NCBI GenBank assembly: GCA_963698995.1
Contig: CAVOTD010000004.1
Location: forward strand, 62,001 to 126,000
Direction: 5' to 3'
From: AP-15 sp963698995
GTDB taxonomy: Bacteria; Pseudomonadota; Alphaproteobacteria; ATCC43930; CGMCC-115725
Length of the DNA stretch: 64,000 bases
Part shown: piece after piece, positions 19,542 through 30,965 of the stretch
Numbering within the stretch: the stretch's first letter is position 1
Layout: each line of letters opens with the position of its first letter
Notes under the pieces: model-generated
The model's input: the letters and a program-made list of their open reading frames with translations, nothing else
What the model was told of the DNA's origin: nothing
Database searches by the model: none
Position numbers and translations under genes: made by a program

Positions 19542-21709
19542 CCCGCAGGTCGAGGCGATCGTCGAGGCCCGCCACGGTGACCCGTTCGCGTTTCTTGGCA
19601 TGCATCCTACCCCCCGGGGCGTCTGTGTCCGGACCATGCTGCCAGCGGCGCAGGAGATGGCGGTTATCGATTTCGGCGACGGGTGCTGTCGCTGCCAAGG
19701 GGGTCCGGCTGCACCCGGATGGTCTCTTCGTCGCGACCGTCCCCGATCGCAAAGAGCCATTCCGCTATCGGCTGCGCACATCGAGAGGTGCGATCGAGCA
19801 CGAGTTCGACGACATCTATCGGTTTCCTCCGGTGCTCGGCGAGCTCGACACCTATCTCCTGGCCGAGGGAAACCATCTCGCGAGCTACCGCAAGCTGGGT
19901 GCGCATCCGCTCGTCCATGAGGGCGTTGAGGGGGTGGCGTTTGCCGTGTGGGCGCCGAATGCCCGTCGGGTTAGTGTGGTCGGAGACTTCAATGCCTGGG
20001 ACGGCCGGCGAATGCCGATGCGGCAGCTCGGCGGCTTTTGGGAGCTTTTCGTGCCAGGGCTGCGCCCGGGTCATCTCTACAAATACGAGATCCTCGGTGC
20101 CAACGGCCAGCTCCTCCCGCTAAAGGCGGACCCGCATGCCGAGAGATCGGAAAAGCCACCGAACACGGCCTCGGTGATCGCCAATCCGTCGCGCCACGTG
20201 TGGCAGGACGGCACCTGGATGGCCGAGCGCTGGGGCCAAAACGATCGCGAGGCGCCGATCTCGATTTACGAAGTCCATCTCGGTTCATGGCGCCGCAACC
20301 TGGCCGAGCGAGGGCGGTATTTGACGTATCGCGAGCTTGCCGACCAGCTCGTCCCCTACGCTGCCGATCTGGGGTTTACCCATATCGAGATCATGCCGGT
20401 CACCGAATATCCGTTCGACGGATCCTGGGGGTACCAGCCGATCTCGTTGTTCGCACCGACCAGCAGGTATGGGACGCCCGACGATTTCCGGGCATTCGTC
20501 GACGCCTGTCATCGCGCCGATCTGGGCTTATTGCTCGATTGGGTCCCTGGCCATTTCCCGACCGATCCGCACGGGCTCGGGAGCTTTGACGGGACAGCGC
20601 TTTACGAACACGCCGACCCGCGGCAGGGGTTTCACCCCGATTGGAACACGCTGATCTACAATTATGGCCGCCGGGAGGTCGCGAATTTCCTGCTGTCGAG
20701 CGCGCTTTACTGGCTGCGTGAATTCCACATCGACGGCATCCGAGTCGATGCGGTCGCCTCGATGCTGTATCTCGACTACAGCCGCCGCGAGGGGCAATGG
20801 ATACCGAATGCCTTTGGCGGACGCGAGAACCTCGAGGCGATCGCGTTTTTGCGGCGAATGAACGAATTGGTGTTCGGGGAAGCCGGTGCGACCTCGGTGG
20901 CCGAGGAGTTGACCGCCTGGCCGATGGTGTCTCGCCCGATTTACGTCGGCGGGCTAGGCTTCGGCTTCAAATGGAATCTTGGGTGGATGCACGACACCCT
21001 GCACTATATGGCGACCGACCCGATTCATCGGAAATATCACCACAATAGCCTGACCTTTGGGCTGCTCTATGCGTTTCACGAGAATTTCATCCTGCCGCTG
21101 AGCCATGACGAGGTGGTGCATGGCAAGGGGTCGTTGATCGGCAAGATGGCCGGCGACCAATGGCAGCGCTTTGCCAATCTGCGAGTTTATTTGGCTTTTA
21201 TGTGGACCCATCCCGGCAAAAAGCTGCTCTTCATGGGTGGCGAGTTCGCCCAGGAGCACGAGTGGAACCATGATGTCGGGCTCGACTGGCAGCTTCTCGG
21301 CGAGCCGTTGCACGAGGGGGTTCAGCGGTTGGTGCGCGATCTCAACCGCCTCTATCGCGGCACGCCGGCACTGCATCGCCTCGACTGCGAGGCGGAAGGG
21401 TTCCGCTGGATCGATGTCGCGAACTCGGCCGAAAGCATCATCTCCTACACGAGGCGCGGCCGCGATCCGCAAGAGCACGCCGTGATCGTCTGCAACTTTA
21501 CACCGGTGGTTCGCGAGAACTACCGGATCGGGGTACCCTGGGCCGGGCGCTATCGCGAGCGGGTCAACACCGATGCGGCCGATTACGGCGGCAGCGGGGT
21601 CGGCAACGCCGGAGCGGTTTACACCGAACCATATCCGATGCATGGCCATCCTCATTCGATATGCTTGAACTTGCCCCCGCTCGGGGCTCTGATCTTCACT
21701 CCCGACTGA
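19522..21709 (+). CDS. glgB: 1,4-alpha-glucan branching enzyme GlgB, one frameshift
   Basis: This enzyme introduces alpha-1,6 branches into linear glucan (GH13_9 with N-terminal CBM48 modules). The start is a GTG at 19522 with GGGGAGG upstream, inside the end of treS. N-terminal reading MRRPQIDPQVEAIVEARHGD runs to about 19684, where one extra G shifts the frame; the rest continues from AVAAKGVRLHPDG. Landmarks are VWAPNARRVSVVGDFNAWDG (CBM48), GSWGYQP, IDGIRVDAVASMLYLDY with the nucleophile Asp (near 406), the Glu in VAEELTAWP (near 460) and LPLSHDEVVHGKGSL (near 528). About 728 residues, the normal length. It converts the GlgE product into branched glucan. Confidence 0.93.
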
Positions 21710-21777
21710 TGGCCGGCGGGCCGGCCGTAACGGCAAGGTTTGGTTAGCTTGATCCGCTGCCGTCTCCCGAACGCCTA

Positions 21778-24012
21778 ATGGCGGCGTCATCGAAGGTATG
21801 GCCCGGTCGGCCGTACCCGCTCGGCGCCACCTGGGATGGCGCGGGCGTCAACTTCGCGATTTTTTCAGCGCATGCCGAAAAGATCGAACTTTGTTTATTC
21901 GATCGCTCTGGCAGTCGAGAGGAAGCTCGGATTGTGCTTCCCGAGTATACCGACGAAGTCTGGCACGCTTATTTGCCAGATGCCCGTCCGAACCTGCTTT
22001 ACGGCTACCGCGTTTACGGACCGTACGATCCAGCGAACGGGCACCGGTTCAACCCGCACAAGCTGTTGATCGATCCCTACGCTCGGGCTCTGCAGGGCCG
22101 GATGCGCTGGGGCGACGCCGTTTTCGGCTACCAGTTCGGCAGTCCGCGCGAGGATTTGTCCTTCGACCGGCGCGACAACGCACGCCATGTCCCGAAGTGC
22201 CGCGTCGTCGAATCCGCTTTCACGTGGGGTGGGGATCACCGACCGCAGACACCTTGGGAAGAAACCATCATTCTCGAACTGCATGTCCGCGGCATCACGA
22301 TCAAGCATCCCGACGTCGACCCCGCCCATCGCGGGACGTTCGCTGGTCTCGTCGCGCCGGCGATGATCGACTATCTCGTCGGTCTCGGGGTGACAGCGGT
22401 CGAGTTGTTGCCGATCCAGGCCTCGATTGACGACCGCCATCTGGTCGAGCGCGGGCTCGTCAATTATTGGGGCTACAACACGATCGGCTATTTTGCGCCG
22501 GATCCGCGCTTTCTCCCGACACCGTCGATCGCCGGCTTCAAAACCGCGGTAAAACGCCTGCATGACGCCGGGATCGAGGTCATTCTCGATGTCGTCTACA
22601 ACCACAGCGGCGAGGGGAATCGGCTGGGGCCCACGCTGTCATTCCGCGGCATCGACAATGTTTCCTATTATCGCCTCGAAGCCGATCGCCGGCTTTACTA
22701 CGACGTCACCGGCACCGGCAACACGTTGAAACTAGATCATCCACGCGTATTGCAGCTGGTCATGGACTCGCTGCGCTATTGGGCATTGGAAATGCATGTC
22801 GACGGTTTTCGTTTCGACCTGTGCACCGCTCTGGCGCGCGAGAACGGCGACTATACGCAGGCCAGCGGGTTTTTCGACGCGATCCGGCAGGATCCCGTGA
22901 TGGCCAAGCTCAAACTAATTGCCGAACCCTGGGACCTCGGCCCCCGCGGCTATCAGCTCGGCAATTTTCCGCCCGGTTGGGCCGAATGGAACGGGAAATA
23001 TAGAGACACCGTCAGGCGATTTTGGAAAGGCGAGAAGGGGCTGGTTGCCGATCTGGCCTCGTGCGTGGCGGGCTCGTCCGACATCTTTGGATATCGCGGG
23101 CGGCGGCCTTGGGCGAGCATCAATTTCGTCACCGTCCATGACGGCTTCACGTTGCACGACCTGGTCAGCTACGGCACCAAGCACAATGAGCTGAATGGCG
23201 AGAACAATCGCGACGGGTCCGATGCAAATTACAGCTGGAACTGCGGCGTCGAAGGACCTACCGACGATCCGCAAATCATTGCCATGCGTGACCGCCAGAA
23301 GCGCAACCTTCTGGCGACGCTTCTGTTGTCTCTTGGCGTACCGATGTTGCTCGCCGGGGATGAGATCGGACGGACGCAGCGCGGCAACAACAACGCTTAT
23401 TGCCAGGACAACGAAATCTCGTGGTTCGACTGGGAGGACATCAGAGCCGAGGACGAAGAGCTGGCATGGTTCGTCCCCTATCTCGTCCACCTCCGCCGCA
23501 GCCACCGCGTCTTCTCGCGCCCCCGCTTTCTGCGTGGGGAGGTGCTCTCCGAGGCGGGGGTCAAAGACATCACCTGGGTCACTCCAGCAGGCAAGGAGGC
23601 CACGACCGAGGATTGGCGGAACCCTGTCTCCCTGTCGTTTGGTTATGTCTTGAGCGGAGCCGCCGGCGAATTCTTCACCCCGGGCGGTCAGAGCGACATC
23701 GACGAGAGCTTTTTTGTAATGATGAACGCCTATCACGAGGATCTCGATTTTAGGTTTCCGGTCCTTGCTGCGCCGATGTTATGGGAGGCGCTCGTCGATA
23801 CCTCTGAGCCGACCGGGCGCGCCTCAGAGGCGAGACGTTATGCGCCGGGAGAGGTCTATCGGCTGCAGGCTCACTCCTTCGCGCTCTTCATCGATCGGGC
23901 GGCACGCCCGGAGAACTCCCGCGCTTCGCTCGCGACTGGCGCCGTGTTGCGCGACAACGACCGTGAGCCGCGCGGCGACGCGACGCGAGAGCATGATGCG
24001 CCGGCATCGTGA
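21778..24012 (+). CDS. glgX: Glycogen debranching enzyme GlgX (isoamylase type)
   Basis: A GH13_11 enzyme that hydrolyses alpha-1,6 branches of glycogen or limit dextrin. It is intact at 744 residues. The N-terminal CBM48 module reads PLGATWDGAGVNFAIFSAHA. The barrel motifs are LDVVYNHSGEGN, the nucleophile in HVDGFRFDLCTAL (near 345), the Glu in LIAEPWDLG (near 382) and VTVHDGFTLHDLVSY (near 454). GDEIGRTQRGNNNAYCQDNE is the typical C-terminal block. It starts 68 bases after glgB, and its end overlaps the treZ start by about 20 bases, indicating co-transcription. It supplies linear maltodextrins to MalQ and TreY. Confidence 0.95.
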   Translation: MAASSKVWPGRPYPLGATWDGAGVNFAIFSAHAEKIELCLFDRSGSREEARIVLPEYTDEVWHAYLPDARPNLLYGYRVYGPYDPANGHRFNPHKLLIDPYARALQGRMRWGDAVFGYQFGSPREDLSFDRRDNARHVPKCRVVESAFTWGGDHRPQTPWEETIILELHVRGITIKHPDVDPAHRGTFAGLVAPAMIDYLVGLGVTAVELLPIQASIDDRHLVERGLVNYWGYNTIGYFAPDPRFLPTPSIAGFKTAVKRLHDAGIEVILDVVYNHSGEGNRLGPTLSFRGIDNVSYYRLEADRRLYYDVTGTGNTLKLDHPRVLQLVMDSLRYWALEMHVDGFRFDLCTALARENGDYTQASGFFDAIRQDPVMAKLKLIAEPWDLGPRGYQLGNFPPGWAEWNGKYRDTVRRFWKGEKGLVADLASCVAGSSDIFGYRGRRPWASINFVTVHDGFTLHDLVSYGTKHNELNGENNRDGSDANYSWNCGVEGPTDDPQIIAMRDRQKRNLLATLLLSLGVPMLLAGDEIGRTQRGNNNAYCQDNEISWFDWEDIRAEDEELAWFVPYLVHLRRSHRVFSRPRFLRGEVLSEAGVKDITWVTPAGKEATTEDWRNPVSLSFGYVLSGAAGEFFTPGGQSDIDESFFVMMNAYHEDLDFRFPVLAAPMLWEALVDTSEPTGRASEARRYAPGEVYRLQAHSFALFIDRAARPENSRASLATGAVLRDNDREPRGDATREHDAPAS

Positions 24013-25798
24013 GCTTCCGTATGGCGCTGAGCTGCAACCCGGCGAGACCCGATTTCGGCTCTGGTCGCCGCGAGCCGAGACCGTCTCGTTGCAGCTCGAG
24101 GATAGCTTCCCGATGGTCCGTGAGTCCGGCGGCTGGTTCTCTCTGACAACCGAGCGTGTCAGGCCGGGCTCGCGCTATCGCTACCTCGTCGATGGCCACG
24201 CCTTTCCCGATCCCGCCTCGCGCCATCAGCCGGAGGGCGTTCACGGCCCCAGCGAGGTTGTCGATCCTGAAGCCTATGAGTGGAGCGACGTCGCCTGGCG
24301 CGGCCGGCCCTGGGAGGAGATTGTCCTCTACGAGCTGCACCTGGGGACGTTTTCCGAAACCGGCGATTTCGCCGGAGCAGTCCGTCATCTCGATCACATT
24401 GTCGAACTCGGCGCGACAGCGGTCGAGCTGATGCCGATCGCCGAATTTCCCGGGACTCGCGACTGGGGCTATGATGGCGTCTTTCTCTACGCGCCGGCTT
24501 CGCAATATGGGCGGCCCGACGAGCTGAAGCAGCTTGTCGAGGCGTGCCATGCGCGCGGTCTCGCGATCTTTCTCGACGTCGTCTATAACCACTTCGGGCC
24601 CGAGGGTAACTATCTGCCCGCAATCGCACCGGATTTTTTTACCGACCGCCAGCAGACGCCGTGGGGCGCCGCAATCGATTTTTCCGGGCCGCAGAGCCGG
24701 CCGGTGCGTGATTTTTTTATCGAGAACGCTCTCTATTGGCTCGAAGAGTTCCACTTCGACGGGCTCCGCTTCGACGCCGTCCACTCGATTTTCGACAACA
24801 GCGAGCCGGACGTCATCGGCGAAATTGCTCAGGTCATCAGACATCGTATAGCCGATCGCGAGATCCATCTCGTGCTCGAGAACGACCGCAATCAGGCCCG
24901 CTATCTAAAGCGGGCAGACGGCCGCGTCGCGGGTTACGATGCGCAATGGAACGACGACCTGCACCACATCCTGCACGTGCTGGTTACCGGCGATACTTCC
25001 GGCTACTTCGCCGATTATGCGGCCGAGCCAGCCAGACACCTCGGCCGCGCGCTTGCCGAGGGTTTGGCGTATCAGGGGGAACCTTCGCCGTTTCGCGACG
25101 GGCAGCCGCGCGGGGACCCGTCGGGCGAGCTGCCGGCAACCGCCTTTGTCGGTTTTCTGCAGAACCATGATCAGGTCGGCAACCACCCCTTCGGAACGCG
25201 GATTGCGGCGCGCGCCGAGGAAGCTGCGTTGCACGCCGGCGTTGCCATCGTTCTGCTGTCGCCGCAAATTCCGCTGCTGTTCATGGGCGAGGAATGGGCG
25301 AGCATCCGGCCATTCGCATTCTTTTGTGACTTCGAGCCCGCGCTGCGCGACTCGGTGCGCGAAGGACGACGCCGGGAATTTGCCCATTTTCCGGAGTTTC
25401 GCGACGAGGCGGCGCGTGAGCAAATCCCGGATCCGACGGCTTTGTCGACTTTCCTCAATTCTCGGCTCGACTGGGCAGAGCCCGGCAAGAAGCCGCATTC
25501 GCTGTGGTTTGCGCGATACCGCCATCTCCTCCAAATCAGAGCGCGCGAGGTTGTGCCTCGCCTCTCCGGCATGCCACCCTATGCCGGACGCTATCAAGTG
25601 CTTGGACCAAAGGCCGTCAGCGTCGATTGGCGGCTGGGCGATGGTTCGCGGCTCTCGCTGCTCGCCAATTTCGGCGGCCACCCCGTCGCGGTGCCGGGGA
25701 ACTACCGACAAAGGCGGATGGTTTATTCGTCTGCCGTCCCGGGAGAGCCGCGCAGCGCGGCCTTTTTTCTTTCAGTAGCCAGCACCAGCGCAGGCTGA
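23993..25798 (+). CDS. treZ: Malto-oligosyltrehalose trehalohydrolase TreZ
   Basis: TreZ hydrolyses the alpha-1,4 bond next to the terminal trehalose of maltooligosyl trehalose, releasing trehalose. It has 601 residues from the ATG at 23993 (a second ATG follows at 23996); the frame opens further upstream but that part would lie within glgX. Motifs are TRFRLWSPRAETVSLQLED (N-terminal E-set), YELHLGTFSETGDF, FLDVVYNHFGPEGNY, FDGLRFDAVHSIFD (Asp near 258), LVLENDRNQ (Glu near 293) and FLQNHDQVGNHPFGTR (near 388). It overlaps the glgX stop. It pairs with TreY at the end of the run; the two are separated only by malQ. Confidence 0.94.
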   Translation: MMRRHRELPYGAELQPGETRFRLWSPRAETVSLQLEDSFPMVRESGGWFSLTTERVRPGSRYRYLVDGHAFPDPASRHQPEGVHGPSEVVDPEAYEWSDVAWRGRPWEEIVLYELHLGTFSETGDFAGAVRHLDHIVELGATAVELMPIAEFPGTRDWGYDGVFLYAPASQYGRPDELKQLVEACHARGLAIFLDVVYNHFGPEGNYLPAIAPDFFTDRQQTPWGAAIDFSGPQSRPVRDFFIENALYWLEEFHFDGLRFDAVHSIFDNSEPDVIGEIAQVIRHRIADREIHLVLENDRNQARYLKRADGRVAGYDAQWNDDLHHILHVLVTGDTSGYFADYAAEPARHLGRALAEGLAYQGEPSPFRDGQPRGDPSGELPATAFVGFLQNHDQVGNHPFGTRIAARAEEAALHAGVAIVLLSPQIPLLFMGEEWASIRPFAFFCDFEPALRDSVREGRRREFAHFPEFRDEAAREQIPDPTALSTFLNSRLDWAEPGKKPHSLWFARYRHLLQIRAREVVPRLSGMPPYAGRYQVLGPKAVSVDWRLGDGSRLSLLANFGGHPVAVPGNYRQRRMVYSSAVPGEPRSAAFFLSVASTSAG

Positions 25799-25902
25799 AT
25801 CCATTGCCGGCCATTCCACCGCTGAACAAAAACTTCTGCCCTCCAGCTTCTGGGGGTGGTCCCCATCTGCTTGCCGGGTGAGGCGGGGTCGGCGCTTCCG
25901 AT

Positions 25903-28086
25903 ATGACAAATCGCGCAGCCCTTTTGGAGCTCGCTGGGCTGATCGGCATCGAAGCGGCTTACACCGATGCGCTTGGTCAGACACGGGAAGTCTCGGACGA
26001 GACGTTGTTGGCTCTGATTGCCGCCTTCGGTCTGCCGACCGACTCGGTGCAGGCCGGACGGCAATTGGCCGAACAGCGAGAAAACTTGCCGCTGGGACTG
26101 GGGACAGCGCATCTCTCGCACGCCGAGAAGAGCCGCCCCGAGCTCATTCTGCGTCTGCCGGCGGGTTGTGGGCAGGTCGCATGGCGCTGCCGGCTCGAAG
26201 ACGGCAGCGAGCTGTCCGGCCGGATAAAGGTAGACGTCGCGCCGAATGGCGGGCGGTTCGCGTTGCCGTTGCCGAAAGATCTGCCGCTGGGCTATCACCG
26301 GCTCGCTGTCGCGGCCGCCGACGCCACCACTTGCATCGACCTTATCGTCGCGCCCGACCGTTGCTATTTGCCTGCCGAGCTCGGGCCGGGGGTGCGCAGC
26401 TGGGGGTTGAGCTGCCAGCTTTATGGTCTGCGCAGCGAGCATAACTGGGGGATGGGCGACTTTAGCGATCTTGCGGCGCTCGCCCGTGCTGCGGGACGCC
26501 TCAATGCGTCTGTCGTCGGGGTCAATCCGCTGCACGCGCTGTTCGCTGCCGAGCCGCGCCACGTAAGCCCCTATTCGCCGTCAAGCCGAAGCCAGCTCGA
26601 TTACCTCTACATAGACGTCACTACCGTGCCCGGCTTTGCCGAGGACGAAGGTGTGCGTGCCTTGATCGACGGAGAATGGTTCAAGGCAACGCATTGGGCC
26701 GCCCGTTCCGCAAAGCTCATTGATTATGGCGCCGTCGCGGCCTGCAAGCGGGCTCTGCTGGAAGCGCTGTTCCGCCGCTTCCAGTCGCGCGAGCTTGCAG
26801 TTGATGGAACCGCGACAGGCACTGCCGGACAGTCGTTCCGCGACTTTCAGCACCGCGGCGGACCATCGCTCGCCGATTTTGCCGTATTCGAGGCGTTGCA
26901 AGAACACTACTTTAACGAAAATCGGCGGTTTTCGTGGCAGAGCTGGCCAGTGGCAATGCGCGATCCGCGCTCGCCGCAGGTGGCCGAGTTTGTTGCCGCG
27001 CATCGTGACCGCGTCGAGTTCTTCCAGTTCCTGCAATGGGAGGCCGAACGCCAGCTTGCCGCCGCGGCGGGCGTGGGCCGCGCCGCCGGACTGTCGATTG
27101 GGCTTTATCGCGATCTCGCCGTCGGGGCCGATCCGAACGGGGCGGAAGCCTGGGCGGACCAAGAGCTGGTCGCGCCCGGAGCCTCGATCGGCGCGCCGCC
27201 CGACGCACTAAGTCGCGCCGGCCAGAATTGGGGTTTGGCGCCGGTAAATCCGCTGGTACTACGTCGTCAGGGTTTCGCGCCGTTCATCGCTTCCTTACGC
27301 GCCAATATGCGGCACGCCGGGATCCTGCGGATCGACCATGTCATGTCCCTCAACCGGCTCTACTGGATCCCCAACGGAATGGAAGCCAGAGCCGGCGCTT
27401 ACGTGAAATATCCCTTCAGTGATCTGGTCCGGCTCGTCGCCCTCGAGAGCCAGCGGCAGGGCTGCGCCGTTGTCGGCGAGGATCTCGGCACGGTGCCGGC
27501 CGGTTTTCGCGAAAATATACGGGCCGCCAATATACTGTCGTATCGGATTTCCGTCTTCGAGCGGCGAAAAAACGGGACCTTCATGCCGCCGGCCGACTAC
27601 CCAGAGTTGGCGGCGGCTTCGGCGGCGACCCACGACATCGCCACTTTGAGAGGGTTTTGGCTCGGCGGCGACATTGCTTGGCGCCAGCGTCTCGGTCTCT
27701 ACCCCGATCGGCCAGCGCAAGATGCCGAGGCCGCCGACCGCAGCCGCGATCGCCGTCTGCTGCTGGAGGCGCTCGTCACGGAAGGGCTGCTCGCGCCAGC
27801 GCAAATCGATGCGTTCCTGCCTGAGGGCGGCGAACCGATCTATTCGACTGAGCTAGGGGAGGCCATCCTCACCTATCTCGCCCGTTCGCGCGCTCGTCTG
27901 ATGCTGGTTCAGTTGGAGGATGTGCTCGGCGAGACCGAACAGGCGAACCTGCCGGGGACGACCGATGCGCACCCCAACTGGCGTCGGCGGTTGCCGCGTA
28001 CTCTGGAGGAGATCGTCAATGGCGCCGAGCTGCGCCGGATGGCGGCTGTGATCGAGGAGGCGCGCCTGCGCTCAGCCGCTGGATGA
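25903..28086 (+). CDS. malQ: 4-alpha-glucanotransferase MalQ (amylomaltase)
   Basis: A GH77 enzyme that disproportionates maltodextrins. It is intact at 727 residues, with the longer N-terminal extension (residues 1-170) seen in many proteobacterial MalQ proteins. SWGLSCQLYGLRSEHNWGMG opens the catalytic domain. The catalytic residues are Asp in ILRIDHVMSLNRLYWIP (near 473), Glu in VVGEDLGTVP (near 523) and Asp in ATHDIATLRGFW (near 577). Its stop overlaps the treY start as ATGA (28083-28086), so the two are translationally coupled. It lengthens short maltodextrins into substrates for TreY. Confidence 0.94.
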   Translation: MTNRAALLELAGLIGIEAAYTDALGQTREVSDETLLALIAAFGLPTDSVQAGRQLAEQRENLPLGLGTAHLSHAEKSRPELILRLPAGCGQVAWRCRLEDGSELSGRIKVDVAPNGGRFALPLPKDLPLGYHRLAVAAADATTCIDLIVAPDRCYLPAELGPGVRSWGLSCQLYGLRSEHNWGMGDFSDLAALARAAGRLNASVVGVNPLHALFAAEPRHVSPYSPSSRSQLDYLYIDVTTVPGFAEDEGVRALIDGEWFKATHWAARSAKLIDYGAVAACKRALLEALFRRFQSRELAVDGTATGTAGQSFRDFQHRGGPSLADFAVFEALQEHYFNENRRFSWQSWPVAMRDPRSPQVAEFVAAHRDRVEFFQFLQWEAERQLAAAAGVGRAAGLSIGLYRDLAVGADPNGAEAWADQELVAPGASIGAPPDALSRAGQNWGLAPVNPLVLRRQGFAPFIASLRANMRHAGILRIDHVMSLNRLYWIPNGMEARAGAYVKYPFSDLVRLVALESQRQGCAVVGEDLGTVPAGFRENIRAANILSYRISVFERRKNGTFMPPADYPELAAASAATHDIATLRGFWLGGDIAWRQRLGLYPDRPAQDAEAADRSRDRRLLLEALVTEGLLAPAQIDAFLPEGGEPIYSTELGEAILTYLARSRARLMLVQLEDVLGETEQANLPGTTDAHPNWRRRLPRTLEEIVNGAELRRMAAVIEEARLRSAAG

Positions 28087-30853
28087 GCGGACTACCTGAC
28101 AGTTTCACTACCATTCGCGCCACATATCGTCTGCAGTTCCATCGCGGGTTCACCTTTCGCGACGCCACGGATTTGGTACCGTACCTCGCTTCTCTCGGCA
28201 TCAGCCACATCTATGCTTCGCCGATTATGGAGGCGCGCCCAGGCTCGACCCACGGTTACGACATTATCGATCACAATCGGCTTAACCCGGAAATCGGCAC
28301 GGAGGCGGATTTCCGGACGCTCGTCGATGCGCTTCATTCGCGCGGCATGGGGTTGATCCTTGATTTCGTACCCAACCATATGGGCATCGGCAGCGACAAT
28401 GTTTGGTGGCTCGACATCCTCGAATGGGGTCAGGAATCGCCGTTCGCAGCCTATTTCGACATCAACTGGGACGCCATTCGGCCCGACCTCAAGGGCCGCG
28501 TCCTCCTCCCGGTGCTGGGCGATCATTACGGGGTAATCCTCGAAAGAGGCGAGATCACGCTGTGCTTCGATCACGAGGAGGGAAGCTTTAGCGCCTGGTA
28601 TTTCGAGCATCGCTTCCCGATATCACCGCGCTCATACGCGTCGATCCTCGAAGCGGGCGGAGAACCGCTGGCCGGACTCGCTCGCGAATTTCTCGCGCTC
28701 GACGAATTCCGCAGCGACAGCGCCCGCGAGCGTGCAGCCGAACTTAAGCAATGGCTTGCCGAGCGCGCTGGCGAACCGGTTTTTGCCGTCGCTATCGAGA
28801 CTGCATTGAAAGAGTTCGCCGGCCAGGCCGGCGTTCCGGCGAGCTTTGAGCGGCTGCACCAGCTGATCGAGGTCCAGGCCTATAGGATCGCCTATTGGCG
28901 GGTCGCCGCAGAGGAGATCAACTACCGGCGATTTTTCAACATCAACGAGCTCGCCGGGTTGCGAATGGAGCTGCCGGAGCTCTTCGAAAAAACCCATCGC
29001 CTGGTTTTCAGCATGATCGAGCGCGACGACGTGCAGGGTTTGCGGATCGATCACATCGATGGCCTCTTCGACCCGCGTACCTATTGCGAGCAATTGCAGC
29101 AACGTTTTGCCTCGGCGCTTTATGTGGTGGTCGAGAAGATCCTCGCCCGGTACGAAATTTTGCCGCCCTGGCCGATCGCGGGAAGCACCGGCTACGACTT
29201 TATCAATCAGGTTCTCGCGATCTTTGTCGAGCCCGCCAGTGAAAGGGCGATGACCCGTCTTTATCGCCGGTTCGCCCATCGCGACGAAAGCTTCGACGAC
29301 GTTCTCTACGCGTGCAAGAAACGCATCACGCAGGTCAACCTCGCCAGTGAGATGAATGTCCTCGCTCGTGAGTTTCACCAGCTCTCGATGCGCAGCTGGC
29401 GCACGCGCGATTTTACGTTGAACGGAATGCTGTCTGCGCTCGAGGAGGTGATCGCGGCGTTTCCGGTCTACCGGACATATGTATCCCGGGACGGCGCCAG
29501 CGCTGATGATAACCGCTATATCGACTGGGCGCTCGCCCAAGCAAAGAAAAGGTGGCGAGTTGAGGATCTGAGCATTTTCGATTTTCTCGAAGAGGTGCTC
29601 AAGGGCCGTCCGCCGGACCTGCAGTTTTACGAAAATTCCCGCGAGGTTCTGCTGGCGGCGATGCATTTTCAGCAGGTGAGCGGTCCCGTTATGGCGAAGG
29701 CCGCCGAGGACACTGCATTCTACCGATATTTCCGGCTGTTGGCCTTAAATGAGGTCGGCGGCGATCCGCGACAGTTCGGTATGTCGATCGCCGCCTTTCA
29801 TCACGTCACTCAGGATCGTGCCCGCTCCTGGCCTCGTGCGATGGTGACGACGGCGACGCACGATACAAAGCGCGGCGAGGACGGCCGGGTGCGTCTGGCG
29901 CTGTTGTCCGAGATGCCGCGCGAATGGGGCCGCCGGGTCACCCAGTGGTTTCGTTTGAACCGTTCGCGCCGCTCCGAGATCGACGGCGAAGTCGTGCCCG
30001 ACCGCAATGTCGAGTACCTGTTCTATCAGTCGTTGCTCGGGGCATGGCCGCCCGGTCTTGATCCGGGCGATGTGGAGAGAATGAAGGGTCTCGCCGAACG
30101 TATCGCAGCTTATATGATCAAAGCGGTGCGCGAAGGAAAGCAGCAGTCGAGTTGGAGCAACCCGAACGCCGCGTACGAGTCGGCGCTTCAACGCTTTGTC
30201 GGGACGGTGCTCGACGCAACGCGGACAAACCCGTTCCTCACGCGAGTTTCACGCTTTTGTCACGTCTCTGCAGCGACTTGGAGCGATCAATTCGCTGTCC
30301 CAACTGGTCCTGAAGTTGACCGTGCCTGGCGTGCCCGACATCTATCAGGGCGGGGAATTGTGGGACTTCAGCCTGGTCGATCCCGACAATCGCCGGCCGG
30401 TCGACTGGAACATGCGCCGCGCTCCTGCTGGACGAGATCGTAGGCGCCTCTATTGAGGGTCTGGCCGAACACTGGCAGGATGGCCGCGAGAAGTTGTTCG
30501 TCGCCCGCCGGCTGCTCGAATTGAGGCGATTGCGTCCAGAGCTGTTTGCCGAAGGTGATTATCAGCCGCTCGACGTCGAGGGCGAAGCAGGGAGACATCT
30601 CTGCAGCTTCGCGCGAAGCTGGGGCGGCGAGACCGTCGTGGTTGCCGTGCCGCACCTCGTCCACCAGCTATACGGGGGCGGTGATAACCCCAATTGGGGC
30701 GCCACCGAAATCGATCTGCCATCTCAAAGTGTCTGGCAAGAGGTGTTTACTGGGCGCAGGATACAAGGACTGAAACGAGCGCGCGCCGCCGAGCTGCTAG
30801 CGGACTTCCCGGTCTGCGTGTTGATCGGAGGATCCAGGGGAGCCGAAATTTGA
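28083..30853 (+). CDS. treY: Malto-oligosyltrehalose synthase TreY, two frameshifts near the 3' end
   Basis: TreY (GH13_26) converts the reducing end of maltodextrin to a trehalose unit, for cleavage by TreZ. The long first frame carries ATYRLQFHRGFTFRDATDLV, ILDFVPNHMGIG, the nucleophile in VQGLRIDHIDGLFDP (near 320), the Glu in VVVEKILARYEILP (near 349) and TATHDTKRGEDGRVRL (near 593). Near 30235 the frame shifts (one extra base) into EFHAFVTSLQRLGAINSLSQ and VPGVPDIYQGGELWD. Near 30420 it shifts again into ALLLDEIVGAS, running to 30853. Full repaired length is about 922 residues, normal for TreY. It is the last gene of the glucan/trehalose run. Confidence 0.92.
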
Positions 30854-30965
30854 GCCCGATCATCAATACGCGGGGCAAAAAACGGGTATAATAGCGCTGC
30901 GACGGAGCTTGGGTATGGGCCGCGGGATCCCGGGTTACCCTGGCGGTCTACCCAGGGGGTCGGCG

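Noticed and set aside
25747..25772. GCCGC-GCAGC-GCGGC hairpin followed by six T at the end of treZ, looking like an intrinsic terminator
   Set aside because: It lies within the coding sequence, where the codons give SAAFFLS, a normal-looking TreZ C-terminus, and malQ/treY continue downstream. It could act as an attenuator but this cannot be claimed.
30887..30892. TATAAT as a promoter after treY
   Set aside because: No acceptable -35 box at 16-18 bases, and only the panE remnant lies downstream. Too weak to list.
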